Source of the DNA: Ophioceras dolichostomum
Taxonomy: Eukaryota; Ascomycota; Sordariomycetes; Magnaporthales; Ophioceraceae
Reading direction: 5' to 3'
DNA length: 64,000 nt
NCBI GenBank assembly: GCA_003049485.1
Contig: PYST01000075.1
Span: forward strand, 1-64,000
In this document: piece by piece, positions 31,642-43,813 of the stretch
Position numbering within the stretch: the first letter of the stretch is position 1
Layout: each line of letters starts with the position of its first letter
Notes under the pieces: generated by a model
Told to the model about the DNA's origin: nothing
The model's input: only the letters and a program-made list of their open reading frames with translations
Database searches by the model: none
Translations under genes and position numbers: made by a program

Positions 31642-34600
31642 ATGCCAGCGCTGGCGCGCAAGTTGCTCGTCTGCGCGGCCGTTGATGGGCTCATCCTTCA
31701 GCCACTCTCGTCCAGGAAGGACCAGCGAGCACCGGCCGCCGTGAAGCTCAAGTACGGCGACGCGAGCATCTCACGAGACGTCACCGCCTCCACCTCGGAA
31801 TCACTCATCAGCAAAGCCAATGACGCCTCATTTGAGAGCTTCGGCGTAGTCGGTTCGTGGTCCTTCCTGAATAAGATCCTATCTCTTTGAGGGAAAAAAG
31901 AAAAAAGAAAAATGAGAAGACTTTGAAGGGGTCATGTTGTGAGAATGGGTCAGGTGAAAGGCGCACCTTCAGCCAAGGACTGAGAAAGCACAGAATATCG
32001 ACGCTGACTGCCCAGCAAACCTAAGGCCTCATAACTGTCTCACCACATAGCTATCTCATCACCATTACAAGGCGCCAACAAGTAGCCTCTATCCGCGGCC
32101 ACCCTATATACGTCGTGACAGAGGTGGCCCTGACGCCATGCACCTCTCAGAAGGAAGCAACCGAGGCCATCTCCTGGACGGCTGCCCACCTCAAGCAAAG
32201 GAAAGCGGACTTAGCCGGTGGTGCTAGTAGCGACAGCGATAGCGACGATGACGATCCCGCTGCGTCGGCCGCTATTGAAGACGATGACGACGACGACGTC
32301 GGCGACAATGAGGACTCTGTCCCCGGGGCGAAAGCACCTGGCCCAGGTGGTGGCGCCGCTTCTGCGCCCACAACTGCTGCGGAGGACGTGATCGGCAGGA
32401 GGGGGAGCTACGGCCGGTTTGCGCAGAGGTGGTTCAGCCGAGGCGGCTGGCTGCTGGATCAGAAGCGCAGCATGGGCCTGAGCAATAACCCCTTGCCTGC
32501 CGCAACCCCACCTGGCTCTCAGGAAACCGCTGCGGCCACGCGCGCCGCTGCTGAGGACGCCAGCGCAGGGGATGCCGGTAGTCTGCCAGGGGCTTCAGTC
32601 GCGACCACATCAGGTGGCTCAGGGGCCAGTACTGAGCAGTCAACAACGACGACCGCCGCGAGTCTACTACCGAAACTACTGCGGACGACGCAAATACTAT
32701 TTGGCACCTCCCGGAGCTTCTTCTTCAGCTACGACTACGACATCACGCGGAGCATCGCGACAGCACAGACCCCAACCGGGAGCAGCCACCACCACCACCC
32801 CGAACAGCAGCAGCCCCTTTTCCGCCGAGTGAAGCCCGTGTTCTTCTGGAACAGACACGTGCAGCAACGCTTCATCGACGCCGGCGCCGAGGCGTTCGTG
32901 CTGCCCTTGATGCAGGGGTTCGTCGGCCAGCGGTCCTTCGTCGTGGACAGCCACCCTCCCCAGGTAGACGACGGAGCCAAGGACTCGGTCGAGCTAAGCG
33001 ACTTCACGCATAAGAAGCCACCAGGCGGTGTTGCTAGTGGTGCTGGTGGTGTGTCGTCGCCCACTTCAGGAACCGCCTCCCCCAACAGCGAGCGGGCGTC
33101 CGAGGACCACGCCAGGGTTGCTAGGTCGTCCGAGCGGCGGTTCGACATCACGCTCATCTCGCGCAGGTCGGTCCGGCGGGCCGGGCTGCGGTACCTCCGT
33201 CGCGGCGTCGACGACGACGGGAACACGGCGAACTTCGTCGAGACGGAGCAGATCCTCTCGCCCTCTCCAGCACCAGCCGCCAACCCGGCGTTGGGGGCTG
33301 GGACCGGCGCAGCAGAAGCACCACCATCATCATTACCCACAGCCCGTACATATTCCTTCGTGCAGATCCGAGGGAGCATCCCGTTGTTCTTCAAACAGAC
33401 CCCTTACTCGCTGAAACCTGCCCCGGTGATCCAGCACTCGCGCGAGTCGAACTACCAGGCGTTGAAGAAGCACTTCGACAAGCTGGGCAGGCACTACGGC
33501 TCGCTGCAGATCGTGAACCTGGTCGAGAAGCACGGCATCGAAGCACCGCTCGGTGAAGAATACGAACGCGGCGTGTCTTGGCTGAATGAGGAGAGGGCTA
33601 AAACAAACGCCGAAGACGACGACGAATCAAAGCAAGCAGAGCGCATCCCCTTCGACTGGTTCGACTTCCACACCGCATGCCGCGGGATGAAGTTCGAGAA
33701 CGTCTCCCTGCTGCTCGACATCCTCGGCAAGAAGATCGAGAGCCTCGGCACCACCGTCGCCGTCGTGCCCGAGAACGGGTCATCAAATCCGACAACCACC
33801 CCTACTACTACCTCTACTACCGCCGGCTTCGGCTTGGGGCAACTAGGAGGGTCGCTATCATCACCACCATCGTCGTTATGGTCCGGCAGCGGCAGCGGCA
33901 GCGGCAGCGGCCCCGCCAACAACAACCTCGTAGTAGTAGCCCGGCAGAAAGGCGTCCTACGGACGAACTGCATGGACTGCCTCGACCGCACCAACGTGTG
34001 CCAGAGCTCGTTCGCGAAGCTGATGCTGGACCTGCAGCTGCGGGCCGAGGGCTTCGACCTCTCGGCCCAGCGCGACCAGGAGACGGCGTGGTTCAACACG
34101 CTGTGGGCCGACAACGGCGACTCGATCTCGAAGCAGTACGCGTCGACGGCGGCGATGAAGGGCGACTACACGAGGACGAGGAAGAGGGATTACAGGGGCG
34201 CTTTGACGGATATGGGGTTGTCCGTCACGCGGTTCTTTAGCGGGTAAGGTTCCACCTGAGAAAACTCAATCAACTGGATCGTGGGCGAGGTCCCCTAGCG
34301 GCCAACTACCTACCTACCTGCCTAGCTACTGTACGCTAACAAATTCCCTTGCTTGATCACGCAACAAAAACCCAGCATGGTAAACGACTTCTTCGTCCAA
34401 ACCACCATCGACTTCCTCCTCGGAAACGTCACCTCTCTCGCGCTCGAGGAGTTCGAAGTCAACATGATGACCAAGGACCCGGCCGTGTCGATGGCCAAGC
34501 TCCGCGAGCAGGCGATCGAGCTGTGCCAGAAGCGCGTCGTCGCCGACGAGCGCGAGGAGTTCATCGGCGGGTGGACGATGCTCACCCCTTCTTCGCCACT

Positions 34601-35429
34601 GACCTCGGCCAACTCGCCCCTGACGGCCGTGCCACTCGAGGAGGCCGTGCTGCTCCTCACGGACGTCGCGCTGTACCTGTGCCGCTTCGACTGGGGCCTG
34701 GACAAGGTGTCCTCGTTCGAGCGGGTCGAGCTCGCGCACGTAACGAGGATCCGGTTCGGGACGTACATCACCGCGACGATGTCGCCGACGCAGATGGACC
34801 CCGCGAAGAACCAGGGGATCTTGGTCGTGTACAGACCCGGGTGCAATGACGTCGTCAGGGTCAATACGAGGTCGATGTCCAGCACGCTGTCGGCGGCGAC
34901 GGCGACTACTTCGGCGTCTTCCGCTGATGGAAAGCAGCAGCAGCAGCAGCAGGCTGAGTTCTTACCACCACCGAAGAAGCAACAGCAGCAGCGTCCTCCC
35001 CTGCCCCCCGCCCTGTCAGGCCTAGCCGGCATACTCCTCCCGCACCGGCCGGCGGCGCAGCAGCCGGCGGAGAAGCGCATCGCGCTGAAGGCGCTGTACG
35101 CGCAGTCGTCGCTCTCAGAGTCGTCGGGGAACGGCGGCAGCGGCCACAACGGTGGTGGTGGTACAGGCATCATCACCGGCAGCAGCAGTCCTAGCATCAA
35201 CAACAATGGCAACAGCAACAGCGGCGTCCGACTGACGGAGATCCAGCAGGTCGTGAGCGTCACGGCGCAGCTGGAGCGGCTCGTCGTGCTGAACCAGCCC
35301 ATCTCGGCGGGGACGCAGCGCAGGGACGTACTGGAGCACGGCGACGTCGTGTCGGTCGCGGAGGCGAAGAGGAGCACGGGTCTGCTGGAGCATCTGGGGC
35401 ACTCGATCAAGAAGCTTGTTTGGGCTTAG
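31642..35429 (+). CDS. Sac-domain phosphoinositide phosphatase with hSac2 (INPP5F-like) domain
   Basis: Three exons, 31642-31852, 32026-34243 and 34376-35429; joined frame 1160 residues. It opens with the conserved Sac start (KLKYGDASIS...SFESFGVVG | LITVSPHSYLITITRRQQVA). The Sac phosphatase core includes LIFGTSRSFFFSYDYDITRS-like text, FVQIRGSIPLFF and the catalytic CX5R loop RTNCMDCLDRTNV with Cys719 and Arg725. A C-terminal hSac2-type domain follows (exon 3: MAKLREQAIELC, LLLTDVALYLCRFDW). The protein should remove phosphate from phosphoinositides such as PI4P on endomembranes. Oddities: acidic low complexity near residue 140, poly-His/Gln, a Thr/Ser/Gly-rich insert immediately before the catalytic loop, and a Gln-rich insert inside the hSac2 domain. 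The first intron donor, GTTCGT, is non-consensus but restores the conserved frame. Confidence 0.88.
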
Positions 35430-35835
35430 TGATTGTTGTCGTACGAGGGATGACGACAGTGAGAAAGACTTTCGGTTTGGATGTGATTTTCCTGATTGCT
35501 CTTTTCTTGCTGTTCATGCGTTTCGAATCCCGTTGTCGGGGTATATAAGGTGCGAAGTGCCAGTGCATAATGCACAGCAGCATGGCTTCACAGTAGGTTG
35601 TGGAATAGGTATGGCTTGGGGGTAGGAGTCGTGATGAAGATGTATAGGTACCCCAGGTAGGTGCCTTACATAATGCGTGGGGCGTCCGTCGGAGGCGGCG
35701 ATGCTGTGGTATAGCTTTGTGCGTCCGGCGTCATCTAATAGTGCAGAGGAGAACGAAAGAACGCAACCAAGCATGCCGTTCGAGGTATAAATCGAGAAAT
35801 ATATGGTATTTTTTGATGTTTCATTACCTACCTAC
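35430..35835. other. Convergent 3' spacer
   Basis: Shared 3' flank of the Sac phosphatase (plus) and BMT6-like (minus) genes. It contains CCTACCTACCTACGTACC at its right end (35826-35845), just outside the methyltransferase stop. No gene seen. Confidence 0.5.
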
Positions 35836-37230
35836 CTACGTACCCAGGTCATGCGTGGTGGTTGTGGCACGGTACAGATGCATCTGGTACCTCATATCCT
35901 CGAGCGGGATTGGGTAGCTCAGCTTCTCCGAGAGACGGAACCAGAGCGAGTCGTGCTCCTCAATCTTCGTCCAGGCCTTTCTGGCGTTCGTGCCGCTGGC
36001 TTTCTCTTCAGCTTCATCTCCTTCTTCCTTCTCATCCTCACTCGGGGCTTTCTGGTCATGCTGTTCGGCCCTTGGAGGAGGCACCTGTCGTAGCAGGACC
36101 TTGTCCAGCAACCAATGCATGGGATACCTCTTGGCCTGCTTTCCCACCACTGTTTCGGAGTAGCTGCCCGGGCTGTCCACGACGAGGAGCAGCGCACCTG
36201 GCGGGGCGGCTTCCGTCAACGCGAGGAGAAACGCGGTCGTCTTACCGACGCCGCCGGCGGTGAATAGCTCGTTGAGGGTGAAGAAGAGGGTTATCAGGAT
36301 AAGGGGTTGTTGCTGCTGCTGCGTGTCGCGAAGCTCAGATGGAGGAGCAGGAAAGAGCTTGGCGACAGCGTCCCTGCTCAGCGACAAGGCGTCTTCCTGT
36401 TTGTAGGTGACGCTCCCCAGGCGAGACGGCGGGTCAATGAAGGCAGTGTTGGAGGCTCTCGCTCCCGCACTGGCGTACTTGGACAGCGGAGGTGGCGTAG
36501 TGAGGCTCGTTGTCAGGGACTTCACAACGGGCTTCCATGGGCCGGAGTCGATGAGGGTCAGGGAGGAGCAGCCGCCGACGTCGTCGTCGTCGTTGTTGCC
36601 AAGGCTGGGTTCATGGGCACTGATCAGACGGCGGATACAGCCTGCGAAGCCGACCAGCTCTGCGGCCCCGCCTCCGATGGAGACCATGCGCAAGCCCCCG
36701 TGCCCGGCCTGCCTGGTCTGCACAGTCTGCACGGTCTGCTCCATTGCCGTGGCATCGGCATCGGCAGCGGCCGAGCTACTCGGAGGTAAAAGACCCACCG
36801 GAGCACCACTGGTCTGCACCTCGGCCAAGACGGAGGCCAGAACCTCGGCGTAGCAGAGGGCCCGCGTGGGGCTGTAGCGTGCGGCGTACACCTCGACGTA
36901 GGCCTCGTCTCCAAAGGCGCGGGCAAAGTCCCGCTCGAACAGCGCCTGCTTTACCTCCTGCAGCACGGCGGTGAACGAGTCCGGCGACGAGAGTCGGCTC
37001 GAGAACGTGTTGGAGAAGACATTGAGAATCAGCTGCTGCGTGGCTACTCCCAGCAGCCCAGTTGGCGAGCTGAAATTGCTGTTGGGTTTGCTGGGTTTGC
37101 TCGTCCGCGGAGCTTCTGAAGTTGTCCCTGGTCTTGACCCTGACCCCTGAGTCTTGGCGTATTGCTTCTTCTGCGCTGGTGGTGGCGGCCGACTTTTGGA
37201 TGCCTTCGAGCTTGTCTGCTTCTTCACCAT
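35836..37230 (-). CDS. BMT6: SAM-dependent methyltransferase, BMT6-like (25S rRNA m3U)
   Basis: Intronless frame of 464 residues from ATG 37230, preferred over the upstream ATG at 37380 because MVKKQTSSKASKSRPP is the typical basic opening. The SAM-binding motif I is VSIGGGAAELVGFAG, preceded by a helical domain (YVEVYAARYSPTRALCYAEVL). Later elements are LITLFFTLNELFTAG, LLLVVDSPGSYSETVVG and YPMHWLLDKVLL. Length and motif order match the DUF3115/Methyltransf_34 (PF11312) family, whose yeast member YLR063W (Bmt6) methylates a uridine of 25S rRNA; action in the nucleolus on pre-60S is inferred from that. It converges with the Sac phosphatase gene, about 400 bp apart. A Gln run and an acidic Glu-rich insert are low complexity. 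Confidence 0.82.
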   Translation of the reverse strand: MVKKQTSSKASKSRPPPPAQKKQYAKTQGSGSRPGTTSEAPRTSKPSKPNSNFSSPTGLLGVATQQLILNVFSNTFSSRLSSPDSFTAVLQEVKQALFERDFARAFGDEAYVEVYAARYSPTRALCYAEVLASVLAEVQTSGAPVGLLPPSSSAAADADATAMEQTVQTVQTRQAGHGGLRMVSIGGGAAELVGFAGCIRRLISAHEPSLGNNDDDDVGGCSSLTLIDSGPWKPVVKSLTTSLTTPPPLSKYASAGARASNTAFIDPPSRLGSVTYKQEDALSLSRDAVAKLFPAPPSELRDTQQQQQPLILITLFFTLNELFTAGGVGKTTAFLLALTEAAPPGALLLVVDSPGSYSETVVGKQAKRYPMHWLLDKVLLRQVPPPRAEQHDQKAPSEDEKEEGDEAEEKASGTNARKAWTKIEEHDSLWFRLSEKLSYPIPLEDMRYQMHLYRATTTTHDLGT

Positions 37231-39057
37231 GCTTGCAGGTGTGCAGCTAGGATTAGACTGTGAAAGGGTGGTGCATATTTTGATGGTGGAGACGGCCAGC
37301 CAGAGATCAATCATCCCGCGAGCCGCGCTCTCCAGAGCTTCTTCGTGAAGAGCTCGGTTTAACCCTGACCCTAACCCCATCGAATTATTATTTATTTTCT
37401 GTCACCAGGAGTTTCTGTCACAAAATCCATTACGTAAGCCGGCGGCGGTCCGAGAGGGAAGCGTGGAGCCATGGAGCTGTCGAGATGTCCGGATTGGCGC
37501 GGAAATCCTCAAGCAAGCATGTAGGTTTGTCCTACATACAACGCTTGTTCATTTGTCAGCTTGTGTCAATTTAGCCTGTTTGTGCGCGGGCGACTTAACA
37601 GGTCGGAAACGCGGTCGCCAGGAGCAAACGACCTCCTTAATAAAAAGCTGATCACAGCCTAGGTCAACCTTCGGCGGCCTCGGTGGTATCTGCGCCAGAG
37701 CAACACACTTGGAGCATGGATATCGGAATTATCATCATCACACATGGCCCAGGGTGGCTCCTGGCCTGGAAACCTTCCTGGGCTACATATAGTAGGTACC
37801 TACAAGGTAGATACCAGTAAGTTGGGCGGCTGCGTACGAGTTCCTGGGCCGCGCGCGTCCTGCTCAGACTTAGACTTAGCATCTACAGGATGTGCAAAAT
37901 ATCCCAACACCGTCCGGTCCTTACAGAGGAGAATCGTCCAATGGGAGTGCAATATTCGAGGGTGTGGCGGTTTATCCGGCAGTAGAGGATGCGACTTATC
38001 ATATACAGCTACCTCAGGTCCTCAGGTAGGTTATGTCTAGGAGGTAGGTCTCTGCTCTGCTGGCGGGCTGCCGGAAAAGTCGCTACTCGTTGAACCGGTC
38101 TTGCCACTACATGGTCGCTGTGAGAGCGGGCGTCATCCCGCCTGGGTCCGCTTGCGCTCTGTGCTCTTACTCGGTGACATACAAGTCCATCCCCGCGCTA
38201 GTCAGATCACCGTGGGACACCGGAGATGCCAAAAGTGGGAAGTTTTGGGGGTACATAACAAGAGTTTGACGAGCGAAGGCAGTGGTAATTCGCACAGAAT
38301 ACAGATATGGGCCTATCTGCTAGCTGCAGGCCACCTTCTCATATATGAGATACCTAATGTGGCTGGCTGGCTGGCAGGCTCCGTGGTTGGTCAGGACAAC
38401 ATGCCCCTTTGCCGCAGCTCTCGAGTAGGAACAAGCAGATAGGAGCAAGGATGGCGTTGTTGGCTGCGACCAAGAGCTGAAGCGGCACAAACAAACCGCG
38501 CATTCTGCGGCGGCCGCGAACACCCTCGGAGAAGTACTGGTCGCTGAGTGAGCTCCCGGGGCTGAGAAGGATCCGGATTTGGCAGTGATTGATCGTCCTT
38601 CCTGGTGGCCTATAATGTGTTGGAAGGCTCCCTATATCGCCTCGGCGCACATGGGAGGAAGCTAGGGCTGACTGATGGACTGCAGCACATCGTCTACTTG
38701 GGAGGAAAGGAATTCTGGAGAGGTTGATATTAGGAAGAGGTTATCGCCACTCCATATCGCTGTGTTGTAGGTATGTATCAAATTGCCGGGTCGACCGTAG
38801 CTGTTTCTTATAGAAAGTTGGACGAGCCCACGAGAAGCTGGCCACGGACGGACCTGCAGTGCTACGTCAGAAAGGGAGGGGCAGTGACAAAATTGGAGAG
38901 GAGCTCCTGCGCGGCAGGGCAACGGCGACCCCCCTTCAAAACTGTTGCTTGAACCCCACCTTGCTGAGCCAAAAAGCCGCTACGTTTCCTGGCTCAACGT
39001 GCGCCGCCGCGAGGCGAGAACATAAAACAAGACCACCAACTCCCGGACATTGCACCG
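37231..39057. other. Intergenic, no supported gene
   Basis: About 1.8 kb between the BMT6-like and transketolase genes, which diverge. Several short ORFs without recognisable motifs. CCTA-type words occur at about 37793-37812 and 38030-38050. Confidence 0.5.
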
Positions 39058-39186
39058 TTTCTTCTTTCAAATTCTCATTCTCTCTCCTGTCGTCGTCTCC
39101 TTTGCCCTCTCTTCTCGTCATTTCTGCCCAATTCACCCCCAAAAATACTAAAGAGAGAATCCAGTCTAAAGATACCAGCCGCAATC
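39058..39186 (+). promoter_or_regulatory. Pyrimidine-rich leader/promoter of transketolase
   Basis: A CT-rich block (TTTCTTCTTTC, CTCTCTCCTGTCG, CCTCTCTTCTCG) runs to about 70 bases before the start codon, followed by GCCGCAATCATGG around the ATG, a good Kozak context. CT-rich blocks of this kind typify strongly expressed housekeeping genes in filamentous fungi. Confidence 0.6.
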
Positions 39187-42001
39187 ATGGGGTACACCGA
39201 GACTGACAAGCTCGCCATCAACACCATCCGCATTCTTGCTGTAAGTCCGTCTGGTGCTCTCGCAGAGCTGCTAAGCCAACCCCGCCCCCGCCGCCATATG
39301 CACGCTCCGAAGCTCTCTCTCCCGCCGCTGTGGTTGTACTTGACATTCGCTGCGATCATCGCCGACAGCCAGAGCTCCTGAACACGCAGCCTCTCCTCTT
39401 TTTGGTCGCATTTTCTCATTGAGCAATAAAGTATTTGAAACATGAAGTTCTTACTCTATTCTTTACTGTTTTCTAGGCGGATGCGACCTTCAATGCCAAC
39501 TCCGGCCACCCTGGTGCGCCCATGTAAGCGGATATCCCCTCTAGCTGGAGCTTCCAGTGCTTTGCAGCAGCACCTGGACTAGCATCCTAAAGATACGATA
39601 CTCTCGTGAAGGCTTTGGACTGACAATTTTTTCCCTTCCGTATAGGGGCATGGCGCCGGTCGCCCACGTTCTTTGGGACAAATTCCTCAAGTTCAACCCC
39701 AAGAACCCGAAGTGGCTGAATCGCGACCGCTTTGTTCTTTCGTGAGTGGCCTCGTGGGGTGATCCTGTCCTGTTATCCTATCTCCTGTTCGTGGGATGTT
39801 AAAAAAAAAATCCAGACGGAGACCTGGAAATCGCCGATGAGCGGATGAGCTGACGGAGTTACTCACACAACCTGTCTCTTACCTCTAGCAACGGCCACGC
39901 TTGCATGCTCCAGTATGCGCTGCTCCACTTGTTCGGATATGCCCTCTCCCTCGAGGACCTGAAGCAGTTCCGGGTATGCACAACGACACAACGTGATCTC
40001 ACGACCCTGCGGAAATTCCGGTCCGAGAAGCCCGAACCCGATAGCTGCTGGGACTGGCGCTAACATTGTGGAATTTTTTTAACGATAACAGAAAGTCGAT
40101 AGCATTACGCCCGGCCACCCCGAGGCTCACGATACCCCTGGCGTTGAGGCGACCACTGGACCCCTGGGCCAGGGTATCTCCAACGCCGTCGGTCTGGCCA
40201 TTGCGCAGGCGCACCTGGCCGCCACCTTCAACAAGGACGGCTTCCCCCTGATCGACAACTACACGTACTGCTTCCTCGGCGATGGCTGTCTCATGGAGGG
40301 TGTCTCGAGCGAGGCCTGTTCGTTGGCTGGTCACCTGCAGCTTGGCAACCTGATTGCCATCTGGGATGACAACCACATCTCGATCGATGGCGACACCAAC
40401 CAGGCCTTCACCGAGGACGTGGCTGCGCGCTACCGCTCGTACGGCTGGCACATTGAGGTGGTTTCCGACGGCGACCATGACCTCCAGGGCATCGAGAACG
40501 CCATCAAGAAGTGCCAGGCGGTCAAGGACAAGCCGTCCCTGATCCAGCTCCGCACCATCATCGGCTTCGGCTCCAAGCAGCAGGGCACCCACGGCGTGCA
40601 CGGCTCTCCCCTCAAGACCGACGATATCAAGCAGCTCAAGGAGAAGTTCGGCTTCAACCCGGAGCAGAGCTTCGCCGTGCCGCAGGAGGTGTACGACCTG
40701 TACGGCCAACACTCCGCCCAGGGCGCTGCCGCCGAGCAGGAGTGGAACCAGCTGTTCGCCAAGTACGGCGAGCAGTACCCCAAGGAGCACGCGGAGCTGA
40801 TCCGCCGCCAGAGCGGCGACCTGCCCGAGGGCTGGGAGAAGAACCTGCCCGTCTACTCGCCTTCTGACGCCGCCGTCGCCTCGCGCAAGCTGTCCGAGAC
40901 CGTGCTGACCAAGATCGAGGGCGTCCTGCCCGAGCTCGTGGGCGGCTCGGCCGACCTGACCGGCTCCAACCTGACGAGGTGGAAGGGCGCCGAGGACTTC
41001 CAGCCGCCCATGACCGGCCTCGGCAGCTACGCGGGCCGCTACCTGCGCTTCGGCGTCCGCGAGCACGCCATGGGCGCCATCATGAACGGCATGGCCGCCT
41101 ACGGCTGCATCATCCCTTTCGGCGGCACCTTCCTCAACTTCGTCTCGTACGCCGCCGGCGCCGTCCGCCTGTCGGCCCTGTCGCGCTTGCGCCTCATCTG
41201 GGTGGCCACGCACGACTCGATCGGCCTGGGCGAGGACGGCCCGACGCACCAGCCGATCGAGGTGCTGACGCACTTCCGCGCCCTGCCTAACTGCATGGTC
41301 TGGCGCCCCGCCGATGGCAACGAGACGAGCGCGGCCTACTACGTGGCCCTGACCTCGAAGCACACGCCCAGCATCCTGGCCCTGTCTCGCCAGAACCTGC
41401 CGCAGCTCGAGGGGTCCACCGTCGACAAGGCCGTCAAGGGGGGTTACGTCCTGAGCGAGGTCCCCGACGCCCAGATCACCCTCGTGTCTACGGGTTCCGA
41501 GGTCAGCATCTGCGTCGACGCCGTCAAGTACCTGGCCGAGAAGCACGGCGTCAAGGCCCGCGTCGTGTCGCTCCCTTGCTTCGAGGTCTTCGACGCCCAG
41601 TCCAAGGAGTACCGCCTCTCGGTCCTGCCCGACGGCATACCGTCACTGTCGGTCGAGGTCATGAGCACCATCGGCTGGGAGAGGTATACCCACGAGCAGT
41701 TCGGCCTCAACCGCTTCGGCGCTTCGGGTCCTTACAAGGATGTGTACAAGGTTAGTAGTACTAGGCCCATTATTCAAACCTGATTTCAAACTTTAGACCT
41801 TTGGAGGGGGGTGGGGGGACGACGCACAGGGAAGGAGGAAAAAAAAACGCATACTGACCATTGTATTCCCAACCCCTACTATAGAAATTCGAGTTCACTC
41901 CCGAGGGCATCGCCAAGCGCGCCGTCGCCACCATCGACTTCTGGAAGGACGTCCCCAATGTCCGCTCGCCCATCAACCGCGCCTTCCAGCAGATCGTCTA
42001 G
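39187..42001 (+). CDS. Transketolase
   Basis: Six exons: 39187-39240, 39477-39523, 39646-39741, 39889-39973, 40092-41750, 41885-42001; joined frame 685 residues, the usual length. It transfers two-carbon ketol units in the non-oxidative pentose phosphate pathway, with thiamine diphosphate and Mg2+. Visible elements: N-terminal NSGHPGAPMGMAPVAH and HACMLQYALLHLFGY; PGHPEAHDTPGVEATTGPLG; the ThDP motif GDGCLMEGVSSEACSLAGH with DNHISIDG; HGVHGSPL; and in the middle domain RFGVREHAMGAIMNG, THDSIGLGEDGPTHQP. The C-terminal domain has STGSEVSICVDAV and GASGPYKDVYKKFEFTPEG. Four introns interrupt the first 300 coding bases and one lies near the end, as is common for this gene in Sordariomycetes. All junctions follow GT-AG and keep the conserved protein continuous. 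Confidence 0.97.
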
Positions 42002-42772
42002 AATCTGTCTTCGACCGGGGGAGATAGCTCTGAAAGGCAGAAAGTGCCATTAGACTTTGGAGGAAAGATCGGCATATCTGCGCAAGACGAGCAAAAAAAG
42101 CAAAGCATCTCTTCATCTTACTTTAGTTTCCGCGAAGATCTGATTTATTGCTTTCTTTTCCCCCCGGTCCAGCCTCATCTTATCATTCTCTGCGCTCTAT
42201 TTTCTTTCTTTCTTTCCTTGGTCCTATTCATGGTAAATAACCTAACCTAGGTAGACAATAAAAAGAGAGGGAAAAAAAAACAGTAGTCACACGAGAGAGA
42301 TTTTCCTGCATTCCGTTTTTGATTATGTCCTCGGCCTGGGGGCCCCGGCCTGCTTTTTTCCGTACCGTAACCGTATACCGACTGTTGTTACCTTCCGTCC
42401 TGTTGTCCTTGTTTTGTTTTGTGTTGTTTCCCTGTGATGAGCGTAAAATTCGTGATAACACCTTGACCCCTGACCAACCGGCCTTGACCTTATCCCATCC
42501 ACCCACAACCCCTTTTTTTCTTCGCTCTTTTTTTTTTTGAGATTCCCCAGTCCAGTCCAGCCCGACCAGCCAGCCAGTTTGGTAAACCTACCTACATTAT
42601 AACGTACAAGTCATGTTACTTTTTGTCTTGTTCTTTTTTTTCTTGGCTTAATGATTTCCTCTCGGTCTTCGCCCATCCGGGTCCCCTCCGTTTCCCCCTC
42701 AAATCACCCTTCCCTCTACCATTATATATGCCATGGACGCCTTCCGGTTCCACCCTAGCGGTTCGAACAGCT
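42002..42772. other. 3' flank of transketolase and of the Ser/Gly-rich gene
   Basis: Convergent spacer. An ACAATAAAAAG word at about 42253 is a possible polyadenylation signal for transketolase. Contains several T-rich and pyrimidine-rich runs and CCTACCTAC at about 42588. No gene seen. Confidence 0.5.
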
Positions 42773-43813
42773 TCAACCACCCCTGCCCCCATCTCCGCCT
42801 CCTCCTCTTGTCAAGGGACTCTCATTAGCAAGAGTGCTGGCCCAATGCCCCTGTATCTCCCTCCCCAGCCGTTCCAGCCGCGCCGTGGCCCGCCGGGCGT
42901 CCGCGCCGTCTTCGGGTCGGGCGGCCAGCACGATGCCCACCAGCATCGGCGCCGCTGCGTCCAGAGCGGAAGAAGACCCGTCGCCACCGGCGCGGGGAGT
43001 CGTCGTGCTGGTGGTGGCGGTCGTGGTGGCGTGCCCACCGCCTGGACCACCTGAGGAGGAGGGGACGAGGGCGTTGCCGCCACTTTCTCCTTCGCTGTCG
43101 TCAGAGGAGGCGGAGCCGGAGCCGGAGGAGGAGGAGGCGCTGTCGTCGTCGTCGTCGTCTGAGGTGGCGCTTGTGGATGGTGCTGCTGGCGGATGTGGTG
43201 CGAGGTTGCGCATGCCATTGACGAGGTCGTCGACGGCGGAGGAGGAGGAGGGGGGTTCGCCTGCTGGTGCTGTTGCTGCTGCTCCTGTGCCTGCGCCTGC
43301 ACCGGCTTGCCGACCTGAGGCTGTTGGTTGGGAGGAGGGAAACGACGTTGGTGGGAGGGCCGCTGTTGTTGCTGATGATGATGAGGGGGCGGCGGCGGCG
43401 GGAGTAGAAGGGGATATTATTGAGGATGACGAGGACACGAGGGTCGGGCGGTGGCCGGAGGAGTCGAGCGTGGCTGCATCACCACCACCACCCCCGGTAT
43501 TTGCGGCAGACGTGGAGGCGGTGGCCGGGTCGAGGAAGGTCTCGATCAGGAGAGGGCCGCCGGGTCCGTACTCGACGAGGATGCGCTGGGGCGCGCCGAG
43601 ATCTAGCCGGGCGGCGGCGTCGTGGAGGCTTAGGGCCGTTGATGTGAGAGCCTGCAGGGCGTCGTGCTGGTGGGCGTCCGGGAGGGGAGGTACCAAGGGC
43701 GAGCGGGAGGCGTTGGATGGCGAGGATGATGAAGAGGAAGAGACGAGGGTCGTGAGGGCTCGGTCGGCGAGGTGGATGGAGAGGGAGGGGTGGAGGCGCG
43801 GGAGGCTCGCCAT
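42773..43813 (-). CDS. Conserved fungal protein with Ser/Gly/Asp-rich middle; possible roadblock-like fold
   Basis: Intronless frame of 346 residues. The recognisably ordered parts are at the ends. The N-terminus reads MASLPRLHPSLSIHLADRAL, then LTSTALSLHDAAARLDLGAP and RILVEYGPGGPLLIETFL; the C-terminus reads APMLVGIVLAARPEDGADA and RRATARLERLGREIQGHWAS. Between them lie about 180 residues of Ser, Gly, Ala, Asp and Thr, presumably disordered. A helix, two strands, a long disordered insert, then strand and helix could be a split roadblock/LC7 fold, as in the Ego3/Slm4-type subunit of the TORC1-activating EGO complex. That is inference from pattern only. It converges with transketolase. The opposite-strand frame at 42834-43919 is a shadow. 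Confidence 0.6.
   Translation of the reverse strand: MASLPRLHPSLSIHLADRALTTLVSSSSSSSPSNASRSPLVPPLPDAHQHDALQALTSTALSLHDAAARLDLGAPQRILVEYGPGGPLLIETFLDPATASTSAANTGGGGGDAATLDSSGHRPTLVSSSSSIISPSTPAAAAPSSSSATTAALPPTSFPSSQPTASGRQAGAGAGTGAAATAPAGEPPSSSSAVDDLVNGMRNLAPHPPAAPSTSATSDDDDDDSASSSSGSGSASSDDSEGESGGNALVPSSSGGPGGGHATTTATTSTTTPRAGGDGSSSALDAAAPMLVGIVLAARPEDGADARRATARLERLGREIQGHWASTLANESPLTRGGGGDGGRGG

Noticed and set aside
39999..41546. Minus-strand ORF of 515 aa
   Set aside because: Antisense of transketolase; its Val/Leu/Gly/Asp-rich composition is a codon-bias shadow.
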